In this document: piece by piece, positions 26,429 through 33,536 of the stretch
How the letters are laid out: every line of letters begins with the position of its first letter
Numbering within the stretch: position 1 is the first letter of the stretch
Assembly (NCBI RefSeq): GCF_003854275.1
Contig: NZ_QTQP01000061.1
Span: forward strand, 1 to 39,341
Origin: Burkholderia sp. Bp8963
GTDB taxonomy: Bacteria; Pseudomonadota; Gammaproteobacteria; Burkholderiales; Burkholderiaceae
Direction: 5' to 3'
DNA: 39,341 bases
The notes under the pieces: model-generated
The model's database searches: none
Told to the model about the DNA's origin: nothing
What the model saw: the letters and a program-made list of their open reading frames with translations, nothing else
Translations under genes and position numbers: made by a program

Positions 26429-27067
26429 ATGGGCAAAGCGTATTTCGTTGCAGCCTACCGGCTGATTGCCGCGCTGCTCGCCTTGTCCACGACGCTGCAC
26501 GGCATCGCCGGCCGCTGGGGCATGCCGGCGTTTCATCTCGGCAACTACCTGAGCTATTTCACCCAGCTGAGCAGCCTCTACGCCGCGACCATGCTGTGCG
26601 CAGGCCTCTGGCGCATCACGCGCCCCCCGGTCTCGCCGCGCTACGAATCGATGCGCGGTGCAGCCGTGCTGTACATGCTGATCACCGCAATCGTCTACGA
26701 ACTGCTGCTGGCCCGTCTCGACGCGCTGCGGCACATCACCCCGCCCCTCCACAACTGGGTGCTGCACCGGATCGTGCCGCTCGTCGTGCTCGGCGACTGG
26801 CTGTACGTCGAGCCGCGCTCGCCGATTTCATGGCAGAGCGCGGCCGCGTGGCTCGGCTTTCCGATCGTCTATCTCGCGTACACGCTCGTACGCGGCTCGT
26901 GGGAAAACTGGTATCCGTATCCGTTCGTCGACCCGCGGCTGCACGGCTATCTGCCCGTTGCACTGCAATGCTCACTGATCGCGGTCGGCTCGACCCTGCT
27001 CGCGATGGCGATCCGCTGGCTCGGCAACCGGCAGCGGCAGGTCGACGCGACGACGCAGGAACACTGA
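26429..27067 (+). CDS. Pr6Pr family membrane protein
   Basis: A 212-residue protein with six hydrophobic segments. The patterns YRLIAALLALSTTLHGIAG, LGNYLSYFTQLSSLYAA, NWVLHRIVPLVVLGDWLYVE and YPYPFVDPRLHGY are those of the Pr6Pr family (six-span proteins related to FAR-17a/AIG1). The function is unknown; related eukaryotic proteins hydrolyse lipid esters. ATG 26429 is chosen from the family-like start MGKAYFVAAYR; the ribosome-binding site is weak. Confidence 0.8.
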   Translation: MGKAYFVAAYRLIAALLALSTTLHGIAGRWGMPAFHLGNYLSYFTQLSSLYAATMLCAGLWRITRPPVSPRYESMRGAAVLYMLITAIVYELLLARLDALRHITPPLHNWVLHRIVPLVVLGDWLYVEPRSPISWQSAAAWLGFPIVYLAYTLVRGSWENWYPYPFVDPRLHGYLPVALQCSLIAVGSTLLAMAIRWLGNRQRQVDATTQEH

Positions 27068-27112
27068 ACGGCCCGCGTGCGCGCCCGTTGCGGGGCACAC
27101 GCCAGGGTGGCG

Positions 27113-27850
27113 TCAGCCGCCGTTCCTCGGCAGGAAACCCATCGGATCGACCACCTTGCCGTTCTGCCGGACTTCGAATTCGAACGTCGCCCGGCCGCTC
27201 GCATCGGTGCCCATTTCGGCGACCGGCTGGCCCGCGCGCACGGCATCGCCTTCGTTGACGAGCAGCTTGCCGTTGTGGCCATAGGCCGTGATCAGGCCGT
27301 TCTCGTGTTTCAGGATCACGAGCGGGCCGTATGCCTGGACGCCGGACCCTGCATAGACGACCCGGCCATTCGCGGCGGCGCGCACCGTGTGATCGGGTCC
27401 GGACGCGGCAATCACGATCCCGCGTGTCCTCCCGGTCGCGAACGGCGTCGTCACGACACCGGTGGCGGGCCACGCCAGCGCGCCCGCCTGGCTCGGTGCC
27501 GGCTGCGGCGTCAACGACGTCACGGCGGGCGGCGGCGCGACGCGCAGCACCTGGCCGGGCGTGACCGCGCTCGTCGTCGCCATGTGGTTCCAGTTCGCGA
27601 CATCCTGCAGCCGCTGCCCGAATGCGCCCGCAATGCTCGCGAGCGTGTCGCCCGGATTCGCGCGGTAGTAGCCTGCCAGCACACCGCCGGACGTGCTCGC
27701 CGGCGCGGCGGGCGTTGACGGCCGGTACGGCTGCCAGTAGTCGGTCCACGACGTCGCCGTACAGCCGGTCAGCGCGATCACGGCTGCAGCCAGCGCCGCC
27801 TGCGGCAGCCGGCGTTTCAGCGAAGCGCGGATGGGAATAATTTCTCTCAA
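27113..27850 (-). CDS. LysM lipoprotein with degenerate M23 domain (NlpD-like)
   Basis: A 245-residue envelope lipoprotein. The lipobox ALTGC (Cys30) follows a hydrophobic signal, a LysM peptidoglycan-binding domain spans about 61-105, and an M23-like domain spans about 130-240. Zinc-ligand positions are lost: the first His-x3-Asp is absent (GRTRGIVIA), and the last HxH reads FEFEVR. Only His192 in AYGHNGK remains. Such proteins activate cell-division amidases rather than cut wall themselves. TTG 27850 is the start: GGGAGG lies 4 bases upstream and no ATG gives a lipoprotein signal. The frame is open further to 28207 without protein character. Confidence 0.88.
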   Translation of the reverse strand: MREIIPIRASLKRRLPQAALAAAVIALTGCTATSWTDYWQPYRPSTPAAPASTSGGVLAGYYRANPGDTLASIAGAFGQRLQDVANWNHMATTSAVTPGQVLRVAPPPAVTSLTPQPAPSQAGALAWPATGVVTTPFATGRTRGIVIAASGPDHTVRAAANGRVVYAGSGVQAYGPLVILKHENGLITAYGHNGKLLVNEGDAVRAGQPVAEMGTDASGRATFEFEVRQNGKVVDPMGFLPRNGG

Positions 27851-28256
27851 GGTACCTCCCGGATTTGCCTCGATGCGCCGCCTGCCGCCCTCCGGCGTGC
27901 GACGCACGATGTCCGGCGCAACGGCCGGACCCATCGATATCCGACCGCGCGTGCGGCCGGCAGTTTCCAGATCATCGGGGCGCCGCGCACGGACTCGCCG
28001 GCCCGTTGCGCGCCATCCCGACCGGCAAAGATACCACCGCGGCGGTCCGGACGACGACAAGCGCCTGTCCGCCGCCCTATTCTTGCAGATGCGTGTTGCA
28101 GATGCGTCCTGCAGATGCGCAGCGCCTGCCGGCCGACCGGCGACGGCGCCAGAGCCCGCGCCGGCGCGGCATTGCCGCCGCCCGGCCGCCCGGTCGAGAC
28201 CCGTCACCTATACTCACTGAAACGCTGCCCGATCCGCCTTCGCGAGGAGACCGACA
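27851..28256. other. Intergenic region with a short 13-bp tandem repeat
   Basis: This divergent gap separates the LysM lipoprotein from the small unknown gene at 28257. No gene is supported. It contains three near-identical copies of a 13-bp unit, TTGCAGATGCGTG-like, at 28083-28094, 28096-28107 and 28109-28120. Confidence 0.6.
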
Positions 28257-28577
28257 ATGAACAATGCGATGTTTCTATCCGTCCAGCTCAACGCCGAGGA
28301 TTTCGCCGGTTCGAGCGGGCTCGTCGAATTGCTCAACCGGCACCTGATGTTTGCGAGCGACGTCGCCGAGGCCGCGGACGCGCTCGTTCAGCTCGCCAGC
28401 GTCACGCATCTGTCGGGCGGTGCGCGCCGCAGCGTCGAGCTGCCTGTCGCGGCGATCGAGCGCTTGCGCGACGCGCTCGACACGCTGAGCGGCTACGACG
28501 AAACCTGGCTGATGGCGCTGGAGCCGGCCGACAAGCTGTTCAAGGACATCGGCCGCGGCAAGCGGCCGCTGCATTGA
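28257..28577 (+). CDS. Small conserved-looking protein of unknown function
   Basis: A 106-residue protein I cannot assign. It is predicted mostly helical and soluble, with no signal peptide. It has a central ADALVQLASVTHLSGGARRSV segment and a C-terminal LRDALDTLSGYDETWLMALEP segment. GGAG stands a few bases before the ATG, and codon use is like that of the neighbouring genes, so it is probably real. It faces the DUF4148 gene tail to tail across a shared hairpin. Confidence 0.65.
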   Translation: MNNAMFLSVQLNAEDFAGSSGLVELLNRHLMFASDVAEAADALVQLASVTHLSGGARRSVELPVAAIERLRDALDTLSGYDETWLMALEPADKLFKDIGRGKRPLH

Positions 28578-28610
28578 CGCAACCCGCTCCCTCCCGGCCA
28601 CAAAAGAACA

Positions 28611-28645
28611 CAGCCCATCGTTCCATATCGCGGAACGATGGGCTG
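28611..28645. terminator. Bidirectional hairpin terminator
   Basis: CAGCCCATCGTTCC at 28611-28624 and GGAACGATGGGCTG at 28632-28645 form a perfect 14-bp stem with a 7-base loop between two convergent genes. On the minus strand it is followed by a U-rich TGTTCTTTTG, so it chiefly terminates the DUF4148 gene. Confidence 0.85.
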
Positions 28646-28713
28646 CATGAACAAGCTCGGGCGGGTGAAGCGAATCCGGCGGACAGCCGGCTGCGGCCTC
28701 GCGGCCGCCTCGA

Positions 28714-29064
28714 TCAACGACCCTTGTAGACCGGCGCGCCGTCGGCGACGCGCTTGATTCCGTTCGGCCAGGCGTTCGTGGCCGCTGCCGGTGCACCGGA
28801 CTCCTGCTGGGCGGCCGGTTGCGCGCCGACACCGCTCGTATCGGCGGTGGCGACGTTCTGTTGCGGTTGCACGCGCGCTTCGGCGGCCAGGAGGCCTTCC
28901 GGATAGGTGGTGCGGTCGCTGCCGAGCTTGTAGCCGGCTTGTTGAAGCTGGACCAGCTCGGCCTTGACCTGGTCGCGGGTGACCGTGCCGCTTTGTTGGG
29001 CGAACGAGACGGCCGGAACAGCGAGAACGGCAGCAGCAGCGAACGTTGCGATCAGCGATTTCAT
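28714..29064 (-). CDS. DUF4148 family exported protein
   Basis: A 116-residue protein with a signal peptide MKSLIATFAAAAVLAVPAVS (cut after SFA). The core TRDQVKAELVQLQQAGYKLG is typical of DUF4148, a family abundant in Burkholderia. A Gln/Ala-rich tail follows. The role is unknown, probably periplasmic or envelope-linked. The ATG at 29064 has an excellent GGAGG site 6-10 bases upstream. Confidence 0.9.
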   Translation of the reverse strand: MKSLIATFAAAAVLAVPAVSFAQQSGTVTRDQVKAELVQLQQAGYKLGSDRTTYPEGLLAAEARVQPQQNVATADTSGVGAQPAAQQESGAPAAATNAWPNGIKRVADGAPVYKGR

Positions 29065-29265
29065 GACTTACCTCCGTGATTTTTTGCTCCGCCGCACACA
29101 CCATGTCTGCAGCGATGGAACGAAGTCTAGTCCCGCAATCACTTAGGGAAAACCATGAAACGACAAAAACACTGTTTCGGCGGAGCTAACAATTCCGGGA
29201 TCCGGTATCGAAAAACCCTATCGAAAGCATAGATTTTCGCAACAATTGCCGCTGCCGCTTGCGGC

Positions 29266-30678
29266 TTACGACCAGTTCGCGTGGAAGCTGCCCGGCTTGT
29301 CGGTACGCTCGAACGTGTGCGCGCCGAAGAAATCGCGCTGCGCCTGCACAAGGTTCGCCGGCAGCCGTTCCGAACGATAGCTGTCGAAGTACGCAACTGC
29401 CGACGCGAATGCCGGCACCGGCACGCCAGCCTGCACCGCCGCGATCACGACCTCGCGCAGCGAAGCCTGGTAATTCGCGGCGATGTCCTGGAAATACGGG
29501 TCGAGCAGCAGGTTCGCGAGCGCCGGATCCTTCGCGTATGCATCCGTAATCTTCTGCAGGAAGCGCGCACGAATGATGCAGCCTGCGCGGAAGATTTTCG
29601 CGATCGTGCCCAGATCGAGGTTCCAGCCATATTCCTCGGACGCGGTGCGCAGCTGCGCGAAGCCCTGCGCGTACGAGATCACCTTGCTCAGGTACAGCGC
29701 ACGACGCACGGCCTCGACGAACGCTGCGCGATCGCCTTGCAGCGGCGTCGCGGACGGGCCCGACAGCACCTTGCTGGCCGCCACGCGCTCCGTCTTCAGC
29801 GACGACAGCACGCGCGCGAACACCGACTCGGTGATCAGCGGCAGCGGCACGCCGAGATCCAGCGCGTTCTGGCTCGTCCACTTGCCGGTGCCCTTCTGCG
29901 CCGCGCGATCGAGGATCACGTCGACCAGATGCTTGCCGGTTTCGTCGTCCTTCTTGCCGAAGATCTTCGACGTGATCTCCATCAGGTAGCTGTCGAGCTC
30001 GCCCTGGTTCCACTCGGTATAGACGGCGCCCAGTTCGTCGTTCGTCAGGCCCGCGACGCCCTTCAGCACCGCATAGCTCTCGGCGATCAGCTGCATGTCG
30101 CCGTACTCGATCCCGTTGTGGACCATCTTCACGTAGTGGCCCGCGCCGTCCGGCCCCATGTAGGCGACGCACGGCTCGCCGTCCGAAGGCGCCTTCGCGG
30201 CGATCTGCTTGAGGATCGGCTCGACGAGGTCGTACGCGTCGCGCTGGCCGCCGGGCATGATCGACGGGCCGCGCAGCGCGCCCTCCTCGCCGCCCGACAC
30301 GCCGGTGCCGATGAAATGCAGGCCCGACTGCGCGAGTTCCTGGTTGCGGCGGATCGTATCCGTGAAATGCGTGTTGCCGCCGTCGATCAGCACGTCGCCC
30401 TTCTCGAGCAGCGGCTTGAGTGCGGCGATCGTCGCGTCGGTCGCAGTGCCGGCCTTCACCATCATCAGGATCCGGCGCGGCGTTTCGAGCGACCCGACGA
30501 ATTCCTCGAGCGTATAGGTCGGCACCAGGTTGCGGCCGGGGAATTCGGCGATCAATTCGTCGGTTTTCTCGCGGCTGCGGTTGTATACCGACACCGCATA
30601 GCCGCGGCTTTCGATATTGAGAGCGAGGTTGCGGCCCATTACCGCGAGGCCGATCACACCGATTGCTTGTTTGCCCAT
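29266..30678 (-). CDS. gnd: 6-phosphogluconate dehydrogenase (decarboxylating)
   Basis: A 470-residue enzyme of the oxidative pentose phosphate pathway that converts 6-phosphogluconate to ribulose 5-phosphate, CO2 and NADPH. The N-terminal dinucleotide-binding GLAVMGRNLALNI, with NRSREKT after it, indicates NADP preference. The substrate-binding block GVSGGEEGALRGPSIMPGG and catalytic-lysine region VKMVHNGIEYGDMQ are intact. Length is that of the long (E. coli) type. GGAG precedes the ATG. Confidence 0.98.
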   Translation of the reverse strand: MGKQAIGVIGLAVMGRNLALNIESRGYAVSVYNRSREKTDELIAEFPGRNLVPTYTLEEFVGSLETPRRILMMVKAGTATDATIAALKPLLEKGDVLIDGGNTHFTDTIRRNQELAQSGLHFIGTGVSGGEEGALRGPSIMPGGQRDAYDLVEPILKQIAAKAPSDGEPCVAYMGPDGAGHYVKMVHNGIEYGDMQLIAESYAVLKGVAGLTNDELGAVYTEWNQGELDSYLMEITSKIFGKKDDETGKHLVDVILDRAAQKGTGKWTSQNALDLGVPLPLITESVFARVLSSLKTERVAASKVLSGPSATPLQGDRAAFVEAVRRALYLSKVISYAQGFAQLRTASEEYGWNLDLGTIAKIFRAGCIIRARFLQKITDAYAKDPALANLLLDPYFQDIAANYQASLREVVIAAVQAGVPVPAFASAVAYFDSYRSERLPANLVQAQRDFFGAHTFERTDKPGSFHANWS

Positions 30679-30693
30679 TAGTCAATTCTCCGG

Positions 30694-30725
30694 AAAAAAC
30701 AGGGCGCGACCCGAGCGGGTCGCGC
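30694..30725 (-). terminator. Terminator of the sirtuin-methyltransferase operon
   Basis: GCGCGACCC at 30704-30712 pairs with GGGTCGCGC at 30717-30725 around the loop GAGC. Six A residues at 30694-30699 give a U-run on the minus-strand transcript. It lies just after the methyltransferase stop and before the gnd start. Confidence 0.88.
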
Positions 30726-30773
30726 GCACAGGCGAAAGGATAAGGGAAACCCGGCCGCGATGCGCGCGGCGCG

Positions 30774-31412
30774 TCATTGTTCCGTGTGCGGCAGGCGCCG
30801 GAACACGATGCTCAGGTTGTTGGCGGGCATCTCGACCACCTCGATGCAGTCGAGCCCGCAATCGAGCCCGAGTGCGACGACGGCCTCGAGATCGCGCACG
30901 CCCCATGACGGATCGCGCAGCCTCAACTGCGCGTCGAAGGCTTCGTTCGACGGCGCGGTGTGCCGGCCTTCGCGGCGATACGGTCCGTACAGCATCAGCA
31001 CACCGGCCGGCCGCAACACACGCGACGCGCCGGCGAACAGCGCTTGTGCGCATGCCCATGGCGAGATGTGGATCATGTTGATGCAGACGATCGCGTCGAG
31101 CGCCGCGAACGGCCACACCGCGTCGCGCACGTCGAACGCGAGCGGCGCGCGCACGTTCGGCACCCCCGTATGCGCGATCCACGCGGCGATCGACTGCCGT
31201 GCCTGCGCGTCGGGGTCGCTCGGCTGCCAGCGCAAGCCCGGCAGCCCCGCCGCGAAATGCACGACGTGCTGGCCGGTGCCGCTCGCGATCTCGAGCACGT
31301 CGCCGCTCGCCGGCAACACGCGGCGCAATACGTCGAGAATCGGCCCGCGGTTGCGCTCGGCCGCGGGCGCCGAAAGCCGCAGCGACGGATCGGCGGGAGT
31401 CGTGCCGGTCAT
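30774..31412 (-). CDS. DUF938 class I SAM-dependent methyltransferase
   Basis: A 212-residue protein of the DUF938 methyltransferase family. The SAM-binding motif VLEIASGTGQHVVHFA is near residue 40, with the acidic partner WQPSDPDAQ and the INMIHISPW block that is highly typical of the family. The substrate is unknown. The ATG at 31412 overlaps the sirtuin stop as ATGA, so the two are translationally coupled. A terminator follows. Confidence 0.92.
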   Translation of the reverse strand: MTGTTPADPSLRLSAPAAERNRGPILDVLRRVLPASGDVLEIASGTGQHVVHFAAGLPGLRWQPSDPDAQARQSIAAWIAHTGVPNVRAPLAFDVRDAVWPFAALDAIVCINMIHISPWACAQALFAGASRVLRPAGVLMLYGPYRREGRHTAPSNEAFDAQLRLRDPSWGVRDLEAVVALGLDCGLDCIEVVEMPANNLSIVFRRLPHTEQ

Positions 31413-32320
31413 GATGCTCGATGCTCCGTGTCGAGATCGGCGAGGCCGAGCCGCGCATTCAGCGCATCGAGCGCGGGCGCGCAACGCGCCTCGACCTTCA
31501 GCGTCAGCATCGGATCGGCGCGCGTGTGGCCGAGGTTGAGCGCGGCGACCGGCTTGTTCTGCGCGTGCGCCCACACGCAGAAGCGATAGCCCGAATACAC
31601 CATCAGCGACGAGCCGACCACCAGCAGCGCGTCCGCCGCGTCGAGCGCGCGCGCCGCCTCGGCAACCCGCTCGCGCGGCACGTTTTCGCCGAAGAACACG
31701 ACGGCCGGCTTCAGCAGGCCGCCGCAAGCCGGACAGGCCGGGATGCGGAACGTATCGAGCGCCTCCCATTCGAGATGCGCATCGCCATCGGCGGCTGGCT
31801 GCGCCTGCGCGCCGAGCAGTTCGGGATTTTCCGCCTCGAGCACGGCCTGGATCGCGGCCCGCGCGTGCTGCGCGCCGCAATCGAGGCACGTGACGCCGTT
31901 GATGCCGCCGTGCAGTTCGATCACGTCGCCGCTGCCGGCGCGCTGATGGAGGCCGTCGACGTTCTGCGTGACGAGACGTTCGATGCGCCCGGCCGCGCCA
32001 AGCTGCGCGAGTGCGACGTGCGAACGGTTCGGCTGCGCACGGCCGACGACGGGCCAGCCGATCATGCTGCGTGCCCAGTAGCGCCGGCGTGCGGCGTCGG
32101 AACCCAGGAATTCGTGAAGCTGGATCGGCGGCGAACGCATCCACTGACCGTTGCGATCGCGATAGCCGGGAATGCCGGAATCGGTGCTGATGCCGGCGCC
32201 CGTCAGCACGAGCAGGCGCGGATGGCGCTCGACGAACGCATGCAGCGCATCGAGCGCTGTGGTGTCGACGACGGCGGATGAAGACGAGTCGGTTGAAGCG
32301 AAGTCGGCGAAGTCGGTCAT
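31409..32320 (-). CDS. Sir2-family NAD-dependent protein deacylase (class II-like)
   Basis: A 303-residue sirtuin. The NAD pocket TGAGISTDSGIPGYRD is at residues 40-55, TQNVDGLHQRAG at 118-129, catalytic His137 in ELHGG, and zinc cysteines at 145, 148, 196 and 199. The GIPGYRD form and length suggest the SIRT4-like class II. It removes acyl groups from lysines using NAD; targets are unknown. I choose ATG 32320 (MTDFADFAST); the frame stays open into an upstream octamer repeat whose ATGs could also start translation. The downstream methyltransferase overlaps by ATGA. Confidence 0.93.
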   Translation of the reverse strand: MTDFADFASTDSSSSAVVDTTALDALHAFVERHPRLLVLTGAGISTDSGIPGYRDRNGQWMRSPPIQLHEFLGSDAARRRYWARSMIGWPVVGRAQPNRSHVALAQLGAAGRIERLVTQNVDGLHQRAGSGDVIELHGGINGVTCLDCGAQHARAAIQAVLEAENPELLGAQAQPAADGDAHLEWEALDTFRIPACPACGGLLKPAVVFFGENVPRERVAEAARALDAADALLVVGSSLMVYSGYRFCVWAHAQNKPVAALNLGHTRADPMLTLKVEARCAPALDALNARLGLADLDTEHRAS

Positions 32321-32400
32321 GACGGCGACGGCGGATCCGGCGGGAAAGACCGGGCCCGCGATGAACGGGTGTGGGCGGCGGTTGGAATACGCAAGGCCCG

Positions 32401-32462
32401 CCAGCATGCCAGCATGCCAGCATGCCAGCATGCCAGCATGCCAGCATGCCAGCATGCCAGCA
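32401..32462. repeat. 8-bp tandem repeat (CCAGCATG), about 7.75 copies, upstream of the sirtuin gene
   Basis: CCAGCATG repeats perfectly seven times from 32401 to 32456 with a partial copy to 32462. It lies 80-140 bp upstream of the sirtuin ATG. On the minus strand each unit contains an ATG, and because 8 is not a multiple of three these fall in all three frames, all of which stay open through the array. Confidence 0.95.
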
Positions 32463-32570
32463 CATGATACCGAAACCCGGAACGATCAGGCTGGCGACTC
32501 GCGAGCCACCGGAACCAACGGTGCGATCGTACAGCCGCAAGACCGCGCCGGCCGTCAAATCGTCGCGTGC

Positions 32571-32640
32571 AAAAAAAGGCGCCCATCCGCCAAAAGGTGA
32601 TGGGCGCTTGAACAATTGATCCATCGGGGTTGTGGATCAA
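32571..32640 (-). ncRNA. Candidate small RNA 3' end or leader attenuator (two hairpins plus U-run)
   Basis: On the minus strand two hairpins follow each other. TTGATCCA (32616-32623) pairs with TGGATCAA (32633-32640). Then GCGCCCATC (32580-32588) pairs with GATGGGCGC (32599-32607), followed by seven U from the A-run at 32571-32577. The second is a textbook terminator, but no protein gene ends into it: the nearest upstream minus-strand DNA has no supported ORF. It may end a small RNA or attenuate sirtuin transcription. The 5' end is not defined. Confidence 0.55.
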
Positions 32641-33536
32641 CTGGAAACCTGGCGTCGTTACATCCGCGAAGCCTTGCCCGACGGATGATCCCCGGCCGAC
32701 GCCAATCCTCTTGTGTCATTCGCGGCGCTGCACGCTGCTTGTCCTCCCTGCTCGTTCCGGCTGCCCGGATTCCCGAAGTCGTTCAAGGTGCGTCCGTTCG
32801 GTCGGCGCATCAGGTTTCGGTTTTGAATCACACCGCCCGCGCGTCGAAGCCGGTTCCGGTCAACGTGTCACTCGCCGATGCATCGCGCGACACGCAAGAC
32901 CCGCACTTCATTAATCAGGATGACAAATCAAATTGCTTGAAGGGCCGTCCGTAGGCCGACGCTCGCTTCTGTCGCTCGCCGCTGTCGTCACAATGCACTC
33001 GACCGTCGGCCTCATTCGCCATGCATGCGCGAAAGTCCGATGAAGTGGACGCGGATTTCCGGACGGGATTCGGTGCCGAACGTGATCAAGTCACCTCGTG
33101 CAGGTGTGAATTGAGGACCCGAGATTTTCGGCGATTCATGTTTGCAACACGGCGCGTTGCGATGTGATCTCTTTTCATTCTCGTGTCCCCGATTGAAATG
33201 CTCCCTGACCGCCGGTGCGTGATTATCGATCTGACTTCGTCGACGTTCCTGCTGGCGGCACCCAGAGATACGCAAGGAACGCACCATCGGGCGCAACGCC
33301 AAGCCTGGCGGGCCTCCGTGATGAGCGCGCAAGCGGCGTGCGCGGCAGGAGACGGCGAATGTTTCAGAACTGAAACGCACTTCACGCGACACGGTTTCGG
33401 AAATGCATGCCGGAGCAGCCGCCACACGGCGGTTCATCCATGAAAATAAAATTACATACGCCTGTCAATTATTTACAAAAAACCGTCATCTGGCGCCGCT
33501 AAGCTTTCGCCACCCTCACAACCGGGATTCCCCGCC
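32641..33536. other. Long region without a supported gene before the nuclease
   Basis: About 900 bp between the candidate small RNA and the nuclease, lower in GC than its surroundings towards the right end. A minus-strand frame at 33012-33437 ends in a protein-like FGTESRPEIRVHFIGLSRMH, but the rest is Arg/Cys-rich and unlike a protein, so it may be a decayed gene. Near 33455-33489 the DNA is AT-rich with CTGTCAAT and CCGTCAT elements, probably the nuclease promoter. Confidence 0.5.
33462..33489 (+). promoter_or_regulatory. AT-rich promoter region of the nuclease with possible Pho-box halves
   Basis: CTGTCA at 33462-33467 and CCGTCAT at 33483-33489 resemble the CTGTCAT half-sites bound by PhoB, separated by an AT-rich spacer. 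The spacing (21 bases) is not the standard 11, so the match is weak. Secreted nucleases are often induced by phosphate starvation, which is why the resemblance is recorded. Confidence 0.25.

Noticed and set aside
32401..32462. CRISPR-like array
   Set aside because: Simple 8-bp tandem repeat without spacers.
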